From Varroa destructor (lineage: Eukaryota; Arthropoda; Arachnida; Mesostigmata; Varroidae), in the NCBI RefSeq assembly GCF_002443255.2, contig NW_019211455.1, forward strand, positions 59,024,764 to 59,088,763: a DNA stretch of 64,000 bases, read 5' to 3'. Below, piece by piece: positions 24,701 to 36,235 of this stretch. Position numbers and translations under genes: made by a program. How positions within the stretch are numbered: the stretch's first letter is position 1; each line of letters starts with the position of its first letter. The notes under the pieces are model-generated. The model was given only the letters and a program-made list of their open reading frames with translations, was not told the origin of the DNA and did not search any database.

Positions 24701-26864
24701 CACCTTAAAACTTTGCATTAAGCTTATACCAATGCAACCAAAATGTATAAGGTGATAGCATTAAGAATTCAATTAACATTATACACTTTTAATTGCACAA
24801 ACCTGGGGCATCAAGGATTTTGTCAGGTCTTGACGGGATGTACCGGTGGCTTTTGACAGCGGACTGGGTCTTACTCGACGAATACAGAATGCGGTTCGGT
24901 CCACTGGCAGTAGCGGCTGATGGAGGTTTGTCCCTGATACGAATTCGAACATTAGCGATTTGGAAACATGCTTTTCGAATATTCTCTCTCTCGCAATAGC
25001 TTCATAAGTTGGCTTCCGAATGCACCACAAAGAAGATCTGTATATATACTAGCCCATATTTCGCTCATTTAATTCATAGCACGATGAGTCGTATGAAGTG
25101 GTCCGAAAGTTTGTGCTTTTTTTGAACTTAAAACGTTATAAGTTAATTCAAGTGGATTACAACAGTTACTCCTGTTGTCTAAGCATGCATACACAGGTTT
25201 CAATAACGCTGGACACGTACCTGTAAGCGAGAATCCTGTAGTTACTGAGATCGACGTTTATCTGTTGTTCAAGAGCTTTTGAATACTCGTCGGAATTTTC
25301 TTTATTTGACAGAGCAAATTTCGCTTTATCAAAGTCCATTGCTCGTCGATTAGGTAGCATGCTTTAGAAAGAAACAGGAGGATAGTTAAGAAGTGTGTCG
25401 ATAAAATAACAAACACAGCTCCTTACTTGGTTCTAGTAACAGCAATGCTGCAGGATCTTTAATAAAAGATATGTATACATGCTCCGCAAAAAAATCAGAA
25501 TCAAAGCACAATCGGGTATCTCAGCTGCGATATGATGAATTCTTTTACTAGCCAAAGGCAACTTGTAAAGGCAAAATGTAAAAAAAAAGATATAAAAAAA
25601 AACAATTGAACCTTACGCTGTACAAAACCTAGATCAATACTGTAGAAAACACATCTCGTGTACTATTTCTATTCTGCTATGTAGAACAGCGTATCATAGT
25701 GATTAATCCTACCGATCGCCTTCATTTTTCAGAGGAGTCTTCTTCTTGGCCTTGGTCAAAGAACCTGGACCCGATGTCTGTACAGTCAAACCTTGGGCAG
25801 CGCCTGTAATGCTCTGATTCAAAGCACCCGGTGCTGGTATAGTGTTCATTGTCGACGAATTTAGCGACAAATTGCTGTTTTCTAACGCCTTTCGCTTCCA
25901 TCTGAAATTAACAAGGAAGTAACGAACACACATTTTAAAAATGCAAAAAAAACAACTTATTTATTTTCTATACTAATCCTAACAGGACCATTACGCAATT
26001 ATAGGCGGGTTAAGTAAATGACTAAAATAAACATGGTTAATGAGGAGTAAATTTTATGGGACACAACCCGTACATAGCCGCATACACATACGAATAAAAA
26101 ATGAAATAGAGCATGGGTTGTAAATGTTATAATATCACCAAAGCAATACAGTAACAATGGCTAAACGGTTTTCTTTTAGTAATATGTCGGCGTGGTTAAT
26201 TAAATTTTTGACAATACGACATCATCAGTAATTTGGCATCCTCAGTTTTAACTGACTCATTACATCTATCGTTTATTCATTAGGTTCAAGGCATTTTTTT
26301 ACTTTCTCATCGTCATAATGAACATTCCCAATAACTTTAGTAATTTATTCCAGCATGATGGATATTTACCTTTTACTAATCCTACTCGCAAAAATAAATG
26401 TTTGATTAAAACTCAAAATACCTAAAAAGAAAGACGGAATCGTACTTTTGTACTTGAGAACAGAACGGAACAGAGCCGTTTAACATAGAGTTCGTATTTC
26501 ACAAAGTTCTTTTTTTGCACTATAGGATACAGAACACCACCACTTGAGAGGAGTTTATCTTTACGCAACAAACGCGATCATATACATCACATAGCCTTTC
26601 AGCAAAACAGCTAAAATATTGGTTGAGACCTGTAGGAAGTAGAATGGCATAGGTTAAACACAGTTGTGAGGATTCGTAGATATAGTGCAAGTGTAGTATA
26701 TTTATTGCAATCCTCATAATTCTAACAGAGCACAATTATCGGGTTTGAGCATATGACTTGCACAATGAACATAAATGTAAAATTTACCTTGGCAATGGGC
26801 CCTGCAATTTGTCGTCCATTTTTGTCGCCTGACTAATTTGACGTTCAAGACTAAAGTGCGACAT
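21708..26864 (-). CDS. fzy: CDC20/Fizzy, WD40 activator of the anaphase-promoting complex
   Basis: CDC20 recruits substrates to the APC/C ubiquitin ligase at metaphase-anaphase and is the Mad2/BubR1 checkpoint target. Ten exons join in frame: 26864-26788, 25901-25713, 25361-25221, 24933-24803, 24650-24511, 24028-23911, 23673-23505, 23084-22948, 22579-22282 and 21822-21708 (1515 nt, 504 aa). Visible elements: GPLPRWKRKALE at residues 22-33 (the N-terminal PxRWxRK signature), a C-box at 88-92, KEN at 109-111, a Mad2-binding type motif RILYSSS at 150-156, HRYIPSRPDKILDAP at 165-179, then seven WD40 blades (DFYLNLLDWS, NRVGSISWNSY, EICGLRWSPDGK, YLASGGNDNQLHFW, VASGGGTADRTIRLWN, SQVCGLLW, LIWK-type segments) and a C-terminal Leu-Arg. 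Three motifs diverge: the C-box reads DRMLP instead of DR(F/Y)IP, the CRY box is HRY, and the tail is LR rather than IR. The start gives MSHFSLERQISQ; a second in-frame Met (residue 16) is possible. It is head-to-head with WBP2. Confidence 0.95.
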
Positions 26865-27553
26865 AGTAATTCTACAAAATCAATGTTCACTTAATAATTG
26901 TTTACTTTTGTTTTCTGACTGTTATCACCTAAACCCAACTACAAGTACTGTGATTTGTTGCAATGAAAAAAAGTCGCACGAGATTTCGCTCACAGTTCGA
27001 GCGCTGCCGCTTCGAAACGACTTTAAATCCCTCTAACCAGTTTTTCCCGCTAAGTTGGCGCAAAGCCGCCAGCTTTGAACCATACCGTCGACAGCTGCTA
27101 TATATTAGTATCGGTTGTGGTGCTTATTCTTAATGCTGTTGGTGGTACAAATGTGATCCGAATGTGGCACTCTACAGCCAGCAAAAAGACGGCGGGTGCG
27201 CTAAGCCAATTCGCAGCACTTTTCACGTTATTCGAAAAAAACGATCCAGTTGTCGATGTACCAGCAGCTGTAGTAGGACGTAGCTGCGAACAGAACTGTG
27301 CGAGCAGTTGTGCATCATAAATAGTGGCGTATATCACTGGCTAGCTCGCAGTAACAATACGTCCAGAAAATTCCTAGGTTTGTTTGTTGTATCGTTACAC
27401 TGTGCCGTAATTGCTCTGAATTTCTTGAATGAATTGAGAACGTTTCGGATTTCAATAAATCGGTGCAACTGGATCGTGGTGATAACTGTTAAGGGTGACG
27501 AAAGACCTGTAAGGACCTCTTGGACAAGCTAGAACCGAGGTGACAGCCCAAAT
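26865..27553. promoter_or_regulatory. Bidirectional promoter region between CDC20 and WBP2
   Basis: The two start codons face away from each other across 689 bp, which must contain both 5' UTRs and promoters. The 26980-27320 part is less AT-rich, and a plus-strand open frame at 27075-27320 overlaps a minus-strand one, as often seen in GC-richer 5' UTR DNA. No TATA box could be assigned with confidence. Confidence 0.6.
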
Positions 27554-30500
27554 ATGAGCCTAAATACCTCGCACGCAGCCAATGGCGTGCTGCTATATGC
27601 AGGCGAATTGTAAGTCCAGTTTAGACTTCTAATTAAAACTTAATTGGCAACTAAATGAAGGCGAAGTAGTCTATCGTTCCAGTTTTATTAAATGCAGAGT
27701 TGTTCTGAAATTTTGCGGTGAATTTTTCGTTCGCTCAAGAATATTATAAGAATACGGTTACTAATCACAATAACCACAATCGTAAATTTCAGTTAAACCT
27801 ACGCAAATATAATCTGTGTGATGTTGCGACGCAAAAAAATAGCGACAGATGTACATCTTGTCAAACGAAGAAAACATGGATGTCATATATACTTGCTTTT
27901 TAGCGTTTATTAGTGCTCTTCCAATTTAGCTCTAGATTACACATTTGAACTGTATCCCGTTGTTAGCTGTTAAACATCGTACGTCTGCGTCTTCGGTAGG
28001 TGAATTTTTTTTTTAGGTATATGCGTATATATAATGGTAGCCATAAGGCTGTGTTAGTTTCAGCTTGACAGTCTCTGCTGTAGTGTCATCATTGTCTTTG
28101 TTATCTGCGAGTCACGCGTGACTCGTTAACGATTCAAACGGTCAGCGGAGCAAAACGTAAGCTAGAATGACAGACACCGTGAATATAAAATGCATGCGTT
28201 CGTATATAACACAGCGATTGTTCTCGAAAACCTGTTGATTGGTCTTCCATTGCTGGTGAATAAGCGGATAGATACAGCATCATCGATTTTTGTGGTGTTA
28301 GTCCACATTCTAGCCAGTTTCCCATTTTACAGGAAAAGAGACCTGCTACAATATGTATTGTTACGTTTGTGTTCTAAATCAGGTTGTATGCTTACCCTTA
28401 CGGCGGAATGGTTGTCCGTAAGAGGAAAGCATTAACAACCTACAGCACATAAGACTGATCAAAATACAAAAATAATTTGAGGTACAGGGCGATTTCAGAA
28501 ATCGATGAAATGAAATCGACACACGACACGACAGTTGTAGCATTAGAAAATAATAAACAGGTATCAAATCGTTGCAAAAATATAACAGCAACTCATACAA
28601 TGCAAATTTTTCATTCTCAGTATAAAATAATAAACAATAATCAGTTGATCTACATATACAGCTGTGCAGAAAAAAATTAGGTATCTCAGTAGATATGGGT
28701 TGACCTATTTTTTATCAATCATATATATGTATTTACGGAAGTACACGTTATTTTATTGCAACGACTAAATACAACAGATACTTGAATTATCCCAGCGTAA
28801 ATCGTACCTTGATTCTGCTTATTTTCGTGCCCTAATTGTTTGTTTTCGCTTATTCCTATGATGCTCTCGCTAAATCATCAAAGAGTATACAAAGTCTGCA
28901 GAAACATGTACAGTATTTTATTTCACATAATGTAATTTTTGACTGTCCGAATTGAGTAAGAAAACCGATGGTTTCAAAATGCTTTAATTTCTCCCAAAAA
29001 CAAAGCATTTCTGTTGGTCATAACGTAATCAGGTCACAGTTATTTGTGAAAATTGCTGCATATCAATCAGCGATCAATCTCAGTGCAATACACTGATGTT
29101 AAACATTGTTTCGTTGGTACTTACGCGATCTTGAGGAGATTAACTGAATTACCCAATCATAATTAAATAGGTGTATTTGAAGTTTTAAGAGAAGTATGAT
29201 TACGTTACCCATAATATTCGTATGTTGACGATGACATACGCAAAATGAGTTCATTATTTTATATACGATTTTAATTTCTATTAATAGCTGGAATACAGTC
29301 TTAGATTATATACTAAATATAGACCATTTACTTAATTTCTAAATGTTTTTTTTTTTACCTTAGACATGGTGGACGGTAACATAGAAAAGACGAACCTCTA
29401 CTCAGGTATAACGCGTTTGCTCTGAATTATACATTTGTGTTTATTGGAGCACATGCCATCCAGTATCCTGTTTAATCAACAAGTTGCTCGAATAAAGCAA
29501 AAAGTAATTAGTCAAGGTCGGTTAAACGAGATCTAAAAGATAAAAGATGAGCTATCTTATTAGCAGTACGCGTAGTAAACCTTTGTATCTCTTTACCCAC
29601 ATAACCTAAACCATTTATATTATCAATAATATCAGTTACTGTTTGTTAAATGTTTATCAATCAAACCTTATTTGCAGTATTTTGCTTTACTGCGATGGGG
29701 TGACTCTGTCGTTTGAGTGCGTAGAACCGCTGATGAAAGGAACCAGGAAAGGGCGTATCTACCTGACTACTCACCGAATGATCTTCAGGTAACCTATTTC
29801 GAACTATATGAATTGCTAATTGTTAATTAAAAACTAATGTAAAAAATCAATTGAATGGAGGATAATTACATAATTAGGATCGTTAATTCTGACGTTTGAT
29901 AAGTAATGTCTAATGATTACTGTAAAACTCTAATAATAATAATACTATAGGACTAAAAGAGCATATCAGCTGGAGATAAAAATAAACTGTTTACAATTCA
30001 CATTTGGTCTGTTTGTGAGATGTCCCCAGGATAATTGGATTGTTCTTATTTTACATATCAATAATATCTCCTATCAAATAAGAGTTATTATGGATATGGG
30101 TAATAAACTCTGTGTAAGAGTTCATTACCCATATCATTATTACATTATTACATCATTACCCACATTATCCATACTTTGTGTTACATTATCCATACTTGTT
30201 CTAGCTCGGACTTTTACACAAAGCCGCCGATGTAAACGAGATACTGTTCATAAGAATTGAGAACGAATACCGTTTTCTTATGATTTTTAAGTTTATAAAA
30301 CTTTTCGACAAACATGATTTACATTCCAATTTTTTTGCGTCGTACTTTGTAATTTCAATTGACTAAATTGTTACCTGTTACGTAGCAATTTACGCAATCA
30401 CGAGAGTGTGCGCGGAAGCTGTTAATGCAATTGCTTGCACAAAATGTTATTTCGAATACCGGTTGGACCAACTGGGTTTCTTGTGCCATACGACTTTCTG

Positions 30501-33500
30501 TGCTATACAAGCATTTTGATACTTGGTCCTAGTTCATTCGACAACCCGTGAGCTCAAGTCTGAAAAAACGCAAAAAACGTTTTGCGTGGTTTTCGACATT
30601 CAATGATGAAAATATTTTTTTAGTCAAGAAATTTTCCTGGCAGGTTAAAATCTCTTTTTGATTAAACGAATGCACAAGTGGAAGTGTTGCATATGGGTAT
30701 ACAAAAATCATGATACCATTTATGAGAAAAAAGGTTTGATTCACCTGTTTTAAACTGTTAAGAGTTTTTGCTCCGAAGACATTCTGAAAGCAAAGCAGCG
30801 TAACCCTAAGTGGTTCCAATGAAACGGTGACACTTGCCATTGCTCACTCGAAGCGATGAGGTTATTAAAAGGGGAGTACGAAGAAAATATCAGTTTCAGT
30901 GCAACATTGTTTGTACGTTTTCTTAATTCCTTTCTGTGGAGTTTTCTATGGGAGACTCGAGAAAGTAAATACTCTATTGGAACAGCCTTTTTATAATTGA
31001 AAAGCTGAACGAGAGGAGACGACCTGAATTCAGACAGTTATCGCCAATTTATGTGGAAGAAACCATTGCAAATAATGTTTTATCTCAAACTTGCAAAAAA
31101 AGAAAAAGAAAATGAGACAGTTACATTACTCATTACATATTTAAAACCTAACGGCAAATATTTTCGACTTGCAATATGGCTTTGATCTTGCGCCTGTACG
31201 GTAAGTTGGTGTCATTTATCTGAGATATTAATGATCTCATTAAGAGCTACTCAATTTTACTTTATTTTCTATTTATTCGTCTTTTTTTTTTCTTATACTC
31301 TTTTCTCTATTTCTGTTTTTCTAACTATTGTTTTTCAGATCTAATGATGATTCAAAAGGCCTTGTTTCATTCTCGTTCCCATTCTACACAATTCACGACC
31401 TTGGACTCGAACAGCCGGTATTTGGAGCCAACTACATCAAGGTAAGTCAAATTAGTGAAAATTCTGTATACTGAATTCTTATGTAATTTTGCTTCATAGA
31501 AACATATTATGAACGTTACCCAATGAAGTATACTGTTACAGATCTGATCTGATCACCTATCCAGCACTTTGGTGGCCAAGAAAAAAGTGCTAACGACCCA
31601 TATCATTGTTTCGATGCAAACAGGGTAAAGTTAAGGCAGAACCTGGAGGTAATTGGACTGGCGCGGCGAATTTCAAATTAACCTTCAAGGATGGCGGAGC
31701 TATCGAATACGGACAAGCCTTAATAGCTGCTGTACAAGCTACGTCCAGGTAAATTTCTCCTTCCCATTTTTTATACCTTAGAACTGTCGCCTGTCTTCTA
31801 TGGCACGCGTTCGTACATCCGTGGAAAAACAGCAAAATGGACGCGATCATTAAAAAAATATTAATATAAAATTACACGGAACTGACTTTGCGACGTAAAT
31901 AAGTATGCATACTCCGCATGTTTTGGGGTAAGATACTTTGTGCTTTCAAATTAACTGCCGTATTCTAAACGAATCTTGGATTTTACTTACCAAGTAAGTG
32001 TAATATTAAACGCCCGGTGTATTGCCTTACTTGAGACCTTTAGAAATGTTTTGAATTTTAATATTTCAGCTGATTATAACAGCCAACAACTGCAGTATGT
32101 TAAGATAAGCGTTAGTGAGTCTTGCTCATCCACGGTTCACCTGATGTTTGTCAAGAAAGCGAACATTTCCTTGAGATTTTGACGTACTTTTTTATTTTTC
32201 TATATCTTATATACGTTGATTTTTCTATATCTACTCGGCTTTCAAAGCCTTCAAAATCTTTATCTGCGATCAAAGGTTTTCATTGAATTATATATACATA
32301 TGTATACATATATATCAATATTAAATTGTATTCTTTATGAATTACATTGTTTTGAACACAACTTTTCATTCTCAATTTTTTTTTATTATAGAACTCTTAT
32401 ATTTCCAATTTTTTGTTCAGCGATTCGTCGAATTCGATTGGAGATTTATGCAATGACCGAATCTTAGTCGCTTTTATAGGACTGCTAAGTAAGGTTGTGA
32501 GATGAGATGTTTATTTCCCCGTATGAAGCTTTCTTTGTTATCTAGGTATAACATAGTATTGTGTACTAGGACCTTTGAAACGTTTCTTGAATATACCTAG
32601 TTAAACGACCACTGAACGCCGTTTATCTAAAATATTGCGAATAAAATATTAGCCTTCCTACTTAACGGTGATATCCAAGGTGCTTTGCCGTTTCCCATAT
32701 TACGCGATTTTTATAGCTGATGGATTAAAAATTTTATGGTACGAGCTAAATGCACTGACCATGGTTTTTTCAGACAGCGGATGTCTCTGCTGCTGCCAAC
32801 TATTTTTGGAAGCCAAACTGAATGTGTGGCATCGCTTTCAGTTAATTAAGTACACTTTTGTTAATCTGCGATATGAACGTAAATACAAGAATATAAATAT
32901 TTTGATTTACACGAAAGTTGCCATTTATGCTTAAGTCAAATAGGCATTTTTCAGCTGGTAGCGATTTGTAGGGGTACGTGAAGTAAGCACTGACTCTCAC
33001 GTTTCTGCTCTTTCTTATTTTCATCTATCTCTGCATTGGAAAAAGGTCTGACGGCCTGCTGTGTACGGTCATAGAGAAATGGTGTCTCGGAACAGGAGGG
33101 CCTGCGTTCGCTGCTCGTGCGTTCTATGTCGTTGTACCTCATGCTAAACCTGACAGTCAAAATTCGAATCATAGTGGACGCCGCTCTAATCAAGGGGGGC
33201 GCCCTCAGGCGCTCCCACACGCTGGGGGAATGTATTCACACCCGGGGATGTATCCACCACACTCGTATTCTTCCCATAACATCTATCCCATGGCATATAA
33301 TTATGGAACGACCGCGTCTCACCCTGGGATGCCCCCGCTTCACCCGACGCGGCCCTATCCGGGCTACATTTCCAACCACAGATGCTGTTATCACTAAACC
33401 ACGGATTATAAACAACTGGATCGTGTGGCTACGAGAGAAAAACGGCAACAATATTTAACCAAAATTCCCAGATCTATAAATGTTGACTTATCTTATACAG

Positions 33501-36235
33501 AACTCCTGGCCCACGAACAGCCACGAACAAAATTAATTGGAGGCAATACAACAGACTGCTCTCAACTTCGCCATCTTAACTCTGTAATATCTAAGGGTTC
33601 GTTTTTCGTAGTGACGAAAATTACTATCTACCGTAACGACAGATCGTCACCCGTCGTTTGACCTCTTCACCACCCACAGGTCACTACATGAAACGATTTT
33701 CCAACTGAAAACTACTAGTTTTTCTAAACTAGATTGTTTAAAGCTGTCACCTTAGAGTACCCTTAATTGGTATTAATTATACCTAAACTAAATGTATTAG
33801 AGCCCCGTTTCAAGATGCTATAACAACTATTTACTAATTATTTGCGCAAGTCAACGACTTTTTTAACAAGCGGTCTTCCGCTGAAGATTTTTCAATTTTT
33901 CTTTTCACTGCTGGAGCACATTTATACAGGACTGGTTTTTGCCAACTCTCCTGACAATTTAGCATGTCATTGACTTAAACGGAAAAATGAACGCTTAAAG
34001 AATTGCTCTTAGATTTCATAAACCCTGGATGTCCATTTTCGAAAATTACCTTAAGCGTGGTTAACCTACTAGGCGCTCTTAGATTTCATAAACCCTGGAT
34101 GTCCATTTTCGAAAATTACGTTAAGCGTGGTAAACCTACCAGGCGTAAGCATCTGTAAGCAAGTGCGGTATTCACTTAGCATCGCTCAAATGTTGGGGCC
34201 TATAGCATGAAAGCGGAGACGGCATTTAGATTGTACTCAAATTGTTTGGTAAAGCCCTGTATTATGACCCAAAACGTAGTACCGAATAACAAATTTTCTC
34301 GTTCGTGTGCAAGTTATTAAACACGTGTACCATTCACCTTGGCGCTACCGAGCTTCATCGTTTCCTTCATTGACTTATGACATGTTACAAGTTTGATTTT
34401 TATTTTGGTAAATATATTCTTCCAGCGCTAGGATTTTCGTGTAAGCCTTAACTTTCCGCGATGACTACCAAATTTGTTTACCGTCCTAAACCGAGTTCAG
34501 TGTAGTATAAAAAATAGCGGTGGCAAAGAGAGTAACGCAGATGCCCCTACAACTAAGGAAAAGCCTACAAATCGCGAAAAGATTCGTCTTTCCATGCACA
34601 TCGCATCACCCGTTACATCAACAATCTTTTATTTCCATCCAAGATGGATAGAATGTGGGTAGTAGCCAACTTAACACTGATATTATCACAGCAACCGATA
34701 TTAACTGAAAAGTTCCCTTTATGATTGAGTGGCAAAATGTTTACTTATTGACTGTTTCTTGTGTATGCGCGGTTCTTCTAAGGTTCCGGACCTTCAAGCA
34801 CGTAGTATTTGAAGTACCTTTGGTATCAATTAAGTGTCAATTTATCTCAATGAATTCAAAAAATTAATGGATTACTAAAAGTTGACCTCATGTTTCTAAT
34901 TATGTTACTTGGTTTTACGCAGGTACATAGGTGAAATTCCCCCGTATCCATTAAGGCCACCAACGCAATACCCATACGTCAATGCCATGCCTGGCGCGTA
35001 CATGGCTCCACAGGGTCCCGCGCCCTATGGTTTTTACATTCCCACTAATGTTTTCCCTGAGCATCCACCAGGCAAGTTATCACAGAATAACTAAACCCTC
35101 ACTAATATTTTATGCATAATGCATCAGTTGCATGCAGCTGTATTACTAACAGAGAGGCTATATGCAACGAAAAACTGAGAAGTGGTATATGATCTTGTCA
35201 ATTCAGAATGACACGCATTAATATTATGCATTAATTTGGAACGGCCAAAGCCTCAAACGAGCAGAAATTCGTATGCTGGCTTTAAAAACTAGGGTTTGCG
35301 CCCGTGTTAATTTAAGAAAAACTTTAAATGGTTATTCAAGACGATTAGTTTATGCTTTGTTGATCATCGTCATAATGAAAGAAATATTTAAATTGTAACA
35401 CATATTGATCAATACACAAATATGATGCAATATAAAACAAATACGAATAAGTCTTTAATATGCATGTTTAATTAATTACTATTTATTATTATTATTAATT
35501 TACTAATATATATATATATATATATATATGCTTAAAACAATGAGTCTTTCGTACACTGTTATCTTAACTGTTCAATCTGCAGCGAATCAAGTGTACACAG
35601 TAGAACAACCTCCTCCCTATCCTGGTGTCATGGGAACGGCGGGATCCTCAGAACTGGGACCACCACCAGCCTACGTGGCTCCACCACCAGCTTACGTAAC
35701 CCCTAACAGCGGGACTGCTTACGCGCATGCTTCTGCCCCGGACCAACCGGCAACCAATCGCGATAATAATCAGGTAAGGAACAAATAGGGTACTTGGCTT
35801 GGTATTGTTATAACTAAAAAATCAACAAGGCGTAGGCGCTGTCCTTGCGGAACTGACTCGGCATGCGCGGAAAACATGCATGCTTTTTTTTGTATCATTT
35901 GTGTTGCAACTATGCATGTTACAAATTGTTTTAAAGTCGTAAATGGGTTAAAGGTATCTGTTGTAGGTCTACCCATCTTAAGCAGTACGCGGGATTAGAA
36001 TAGAGCAGTATGTACAGCATGTGCGAAACATTTTTCCAACGTGGTGAAAAGAACGATCATATTCGTATGTATGTGAGATTCGATGGCTTCAAATGATTAT
36101 TCATAAATCAGCATAATTCTTAGTATTACTAACTTTAATTCTGTTGAGTCTACCAAATAAAAATTTACAATGACTAACGGTAAAACTTATCTTCTCAAGG
36201 GATTTTACCCCACGTTCGAGTCAAAGACAGCGTAA
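27554..36235 (+). CDS. WBP2: WW domain-binding protein 2 (WBP2), GRAM domain plus PPxY tail
   Basis: WBP2 is an adaptor that binds WW-domain proteins (YAP/Yorkie, NEDD4 family, WWOX) through PPxY motifs and acts in transcriptional co-activation. Exons: 27554-27609 (MSLNTSHAANGVLLYAGE), 29678-29788, 31339-31441, 31624-31748, about 33157-33386, 34931 (or 34923)-35071, 35583-35773 and 36200-36235. Exons 1-4 encode the GRAM domain, including ILLYCDGVTLSFE, RKGRIYLTTHRMIF, EQPVFGANYIKGKVKAEPGG and FKLTFKDGGAIEYGQ. Exon 5 is Pro/Tyr/His-rich with no family motif. Exon 7 carries three PPxY motifs: QPPPYPG and two PPPAYV. The C terminus is GFYPTFESKTA. Exon 6 leaves through a GC donor (CCACCAG|GCAAGT), the only option that keeps the PPxY frame. 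The junction between exons 5 and 6 is uncertain; the stated pair keeps frame but uses a weak donor (GCT|GTTATC). With it the protein is about 330 aa, longer than human WBP2. AATAAA lies at 36473-36478. Confidence 0.92.
30093..30135. repeat. Imperfect inverted repeat in WBP2 intron 2
   Basis: The 19-nt arm 30093-30111 (GATATGGGTAATAAACTCT) pairs with 30117-30135 with one mismatch around a 5-nt loop. It is followed by ATTACCCA-like fragments to about 30195, so it may have grown by local duplication. Confidence 0.8.
34005..34144. repeat. 70-bp tandem duplication in WBP2 intron 5
   Basis: Two adjacent 70-bp copies (34005-34074 and 34075-34144), both opening GCTCTTAGATTTCATAAACC, differ at about three positions. 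No coding potential. Confidence 0.93.
35506..35529. repeat. (TA)n microsatellite in WBP2 intron 6
   Basis: Twelve TA units just upstream of the exon 7 acceptor region. Confidence 0.9.

Noticed and set aside
29376..29414. ATG followed by an open stretch and a donor (MVDGNIEKTNLYS) as WBP2 first exon
   Set aside because: It leaves one base where exon 2 needs two, and the exon at 27554 (MSLNTSHAANGV) matches the family N terminus with the right phase.
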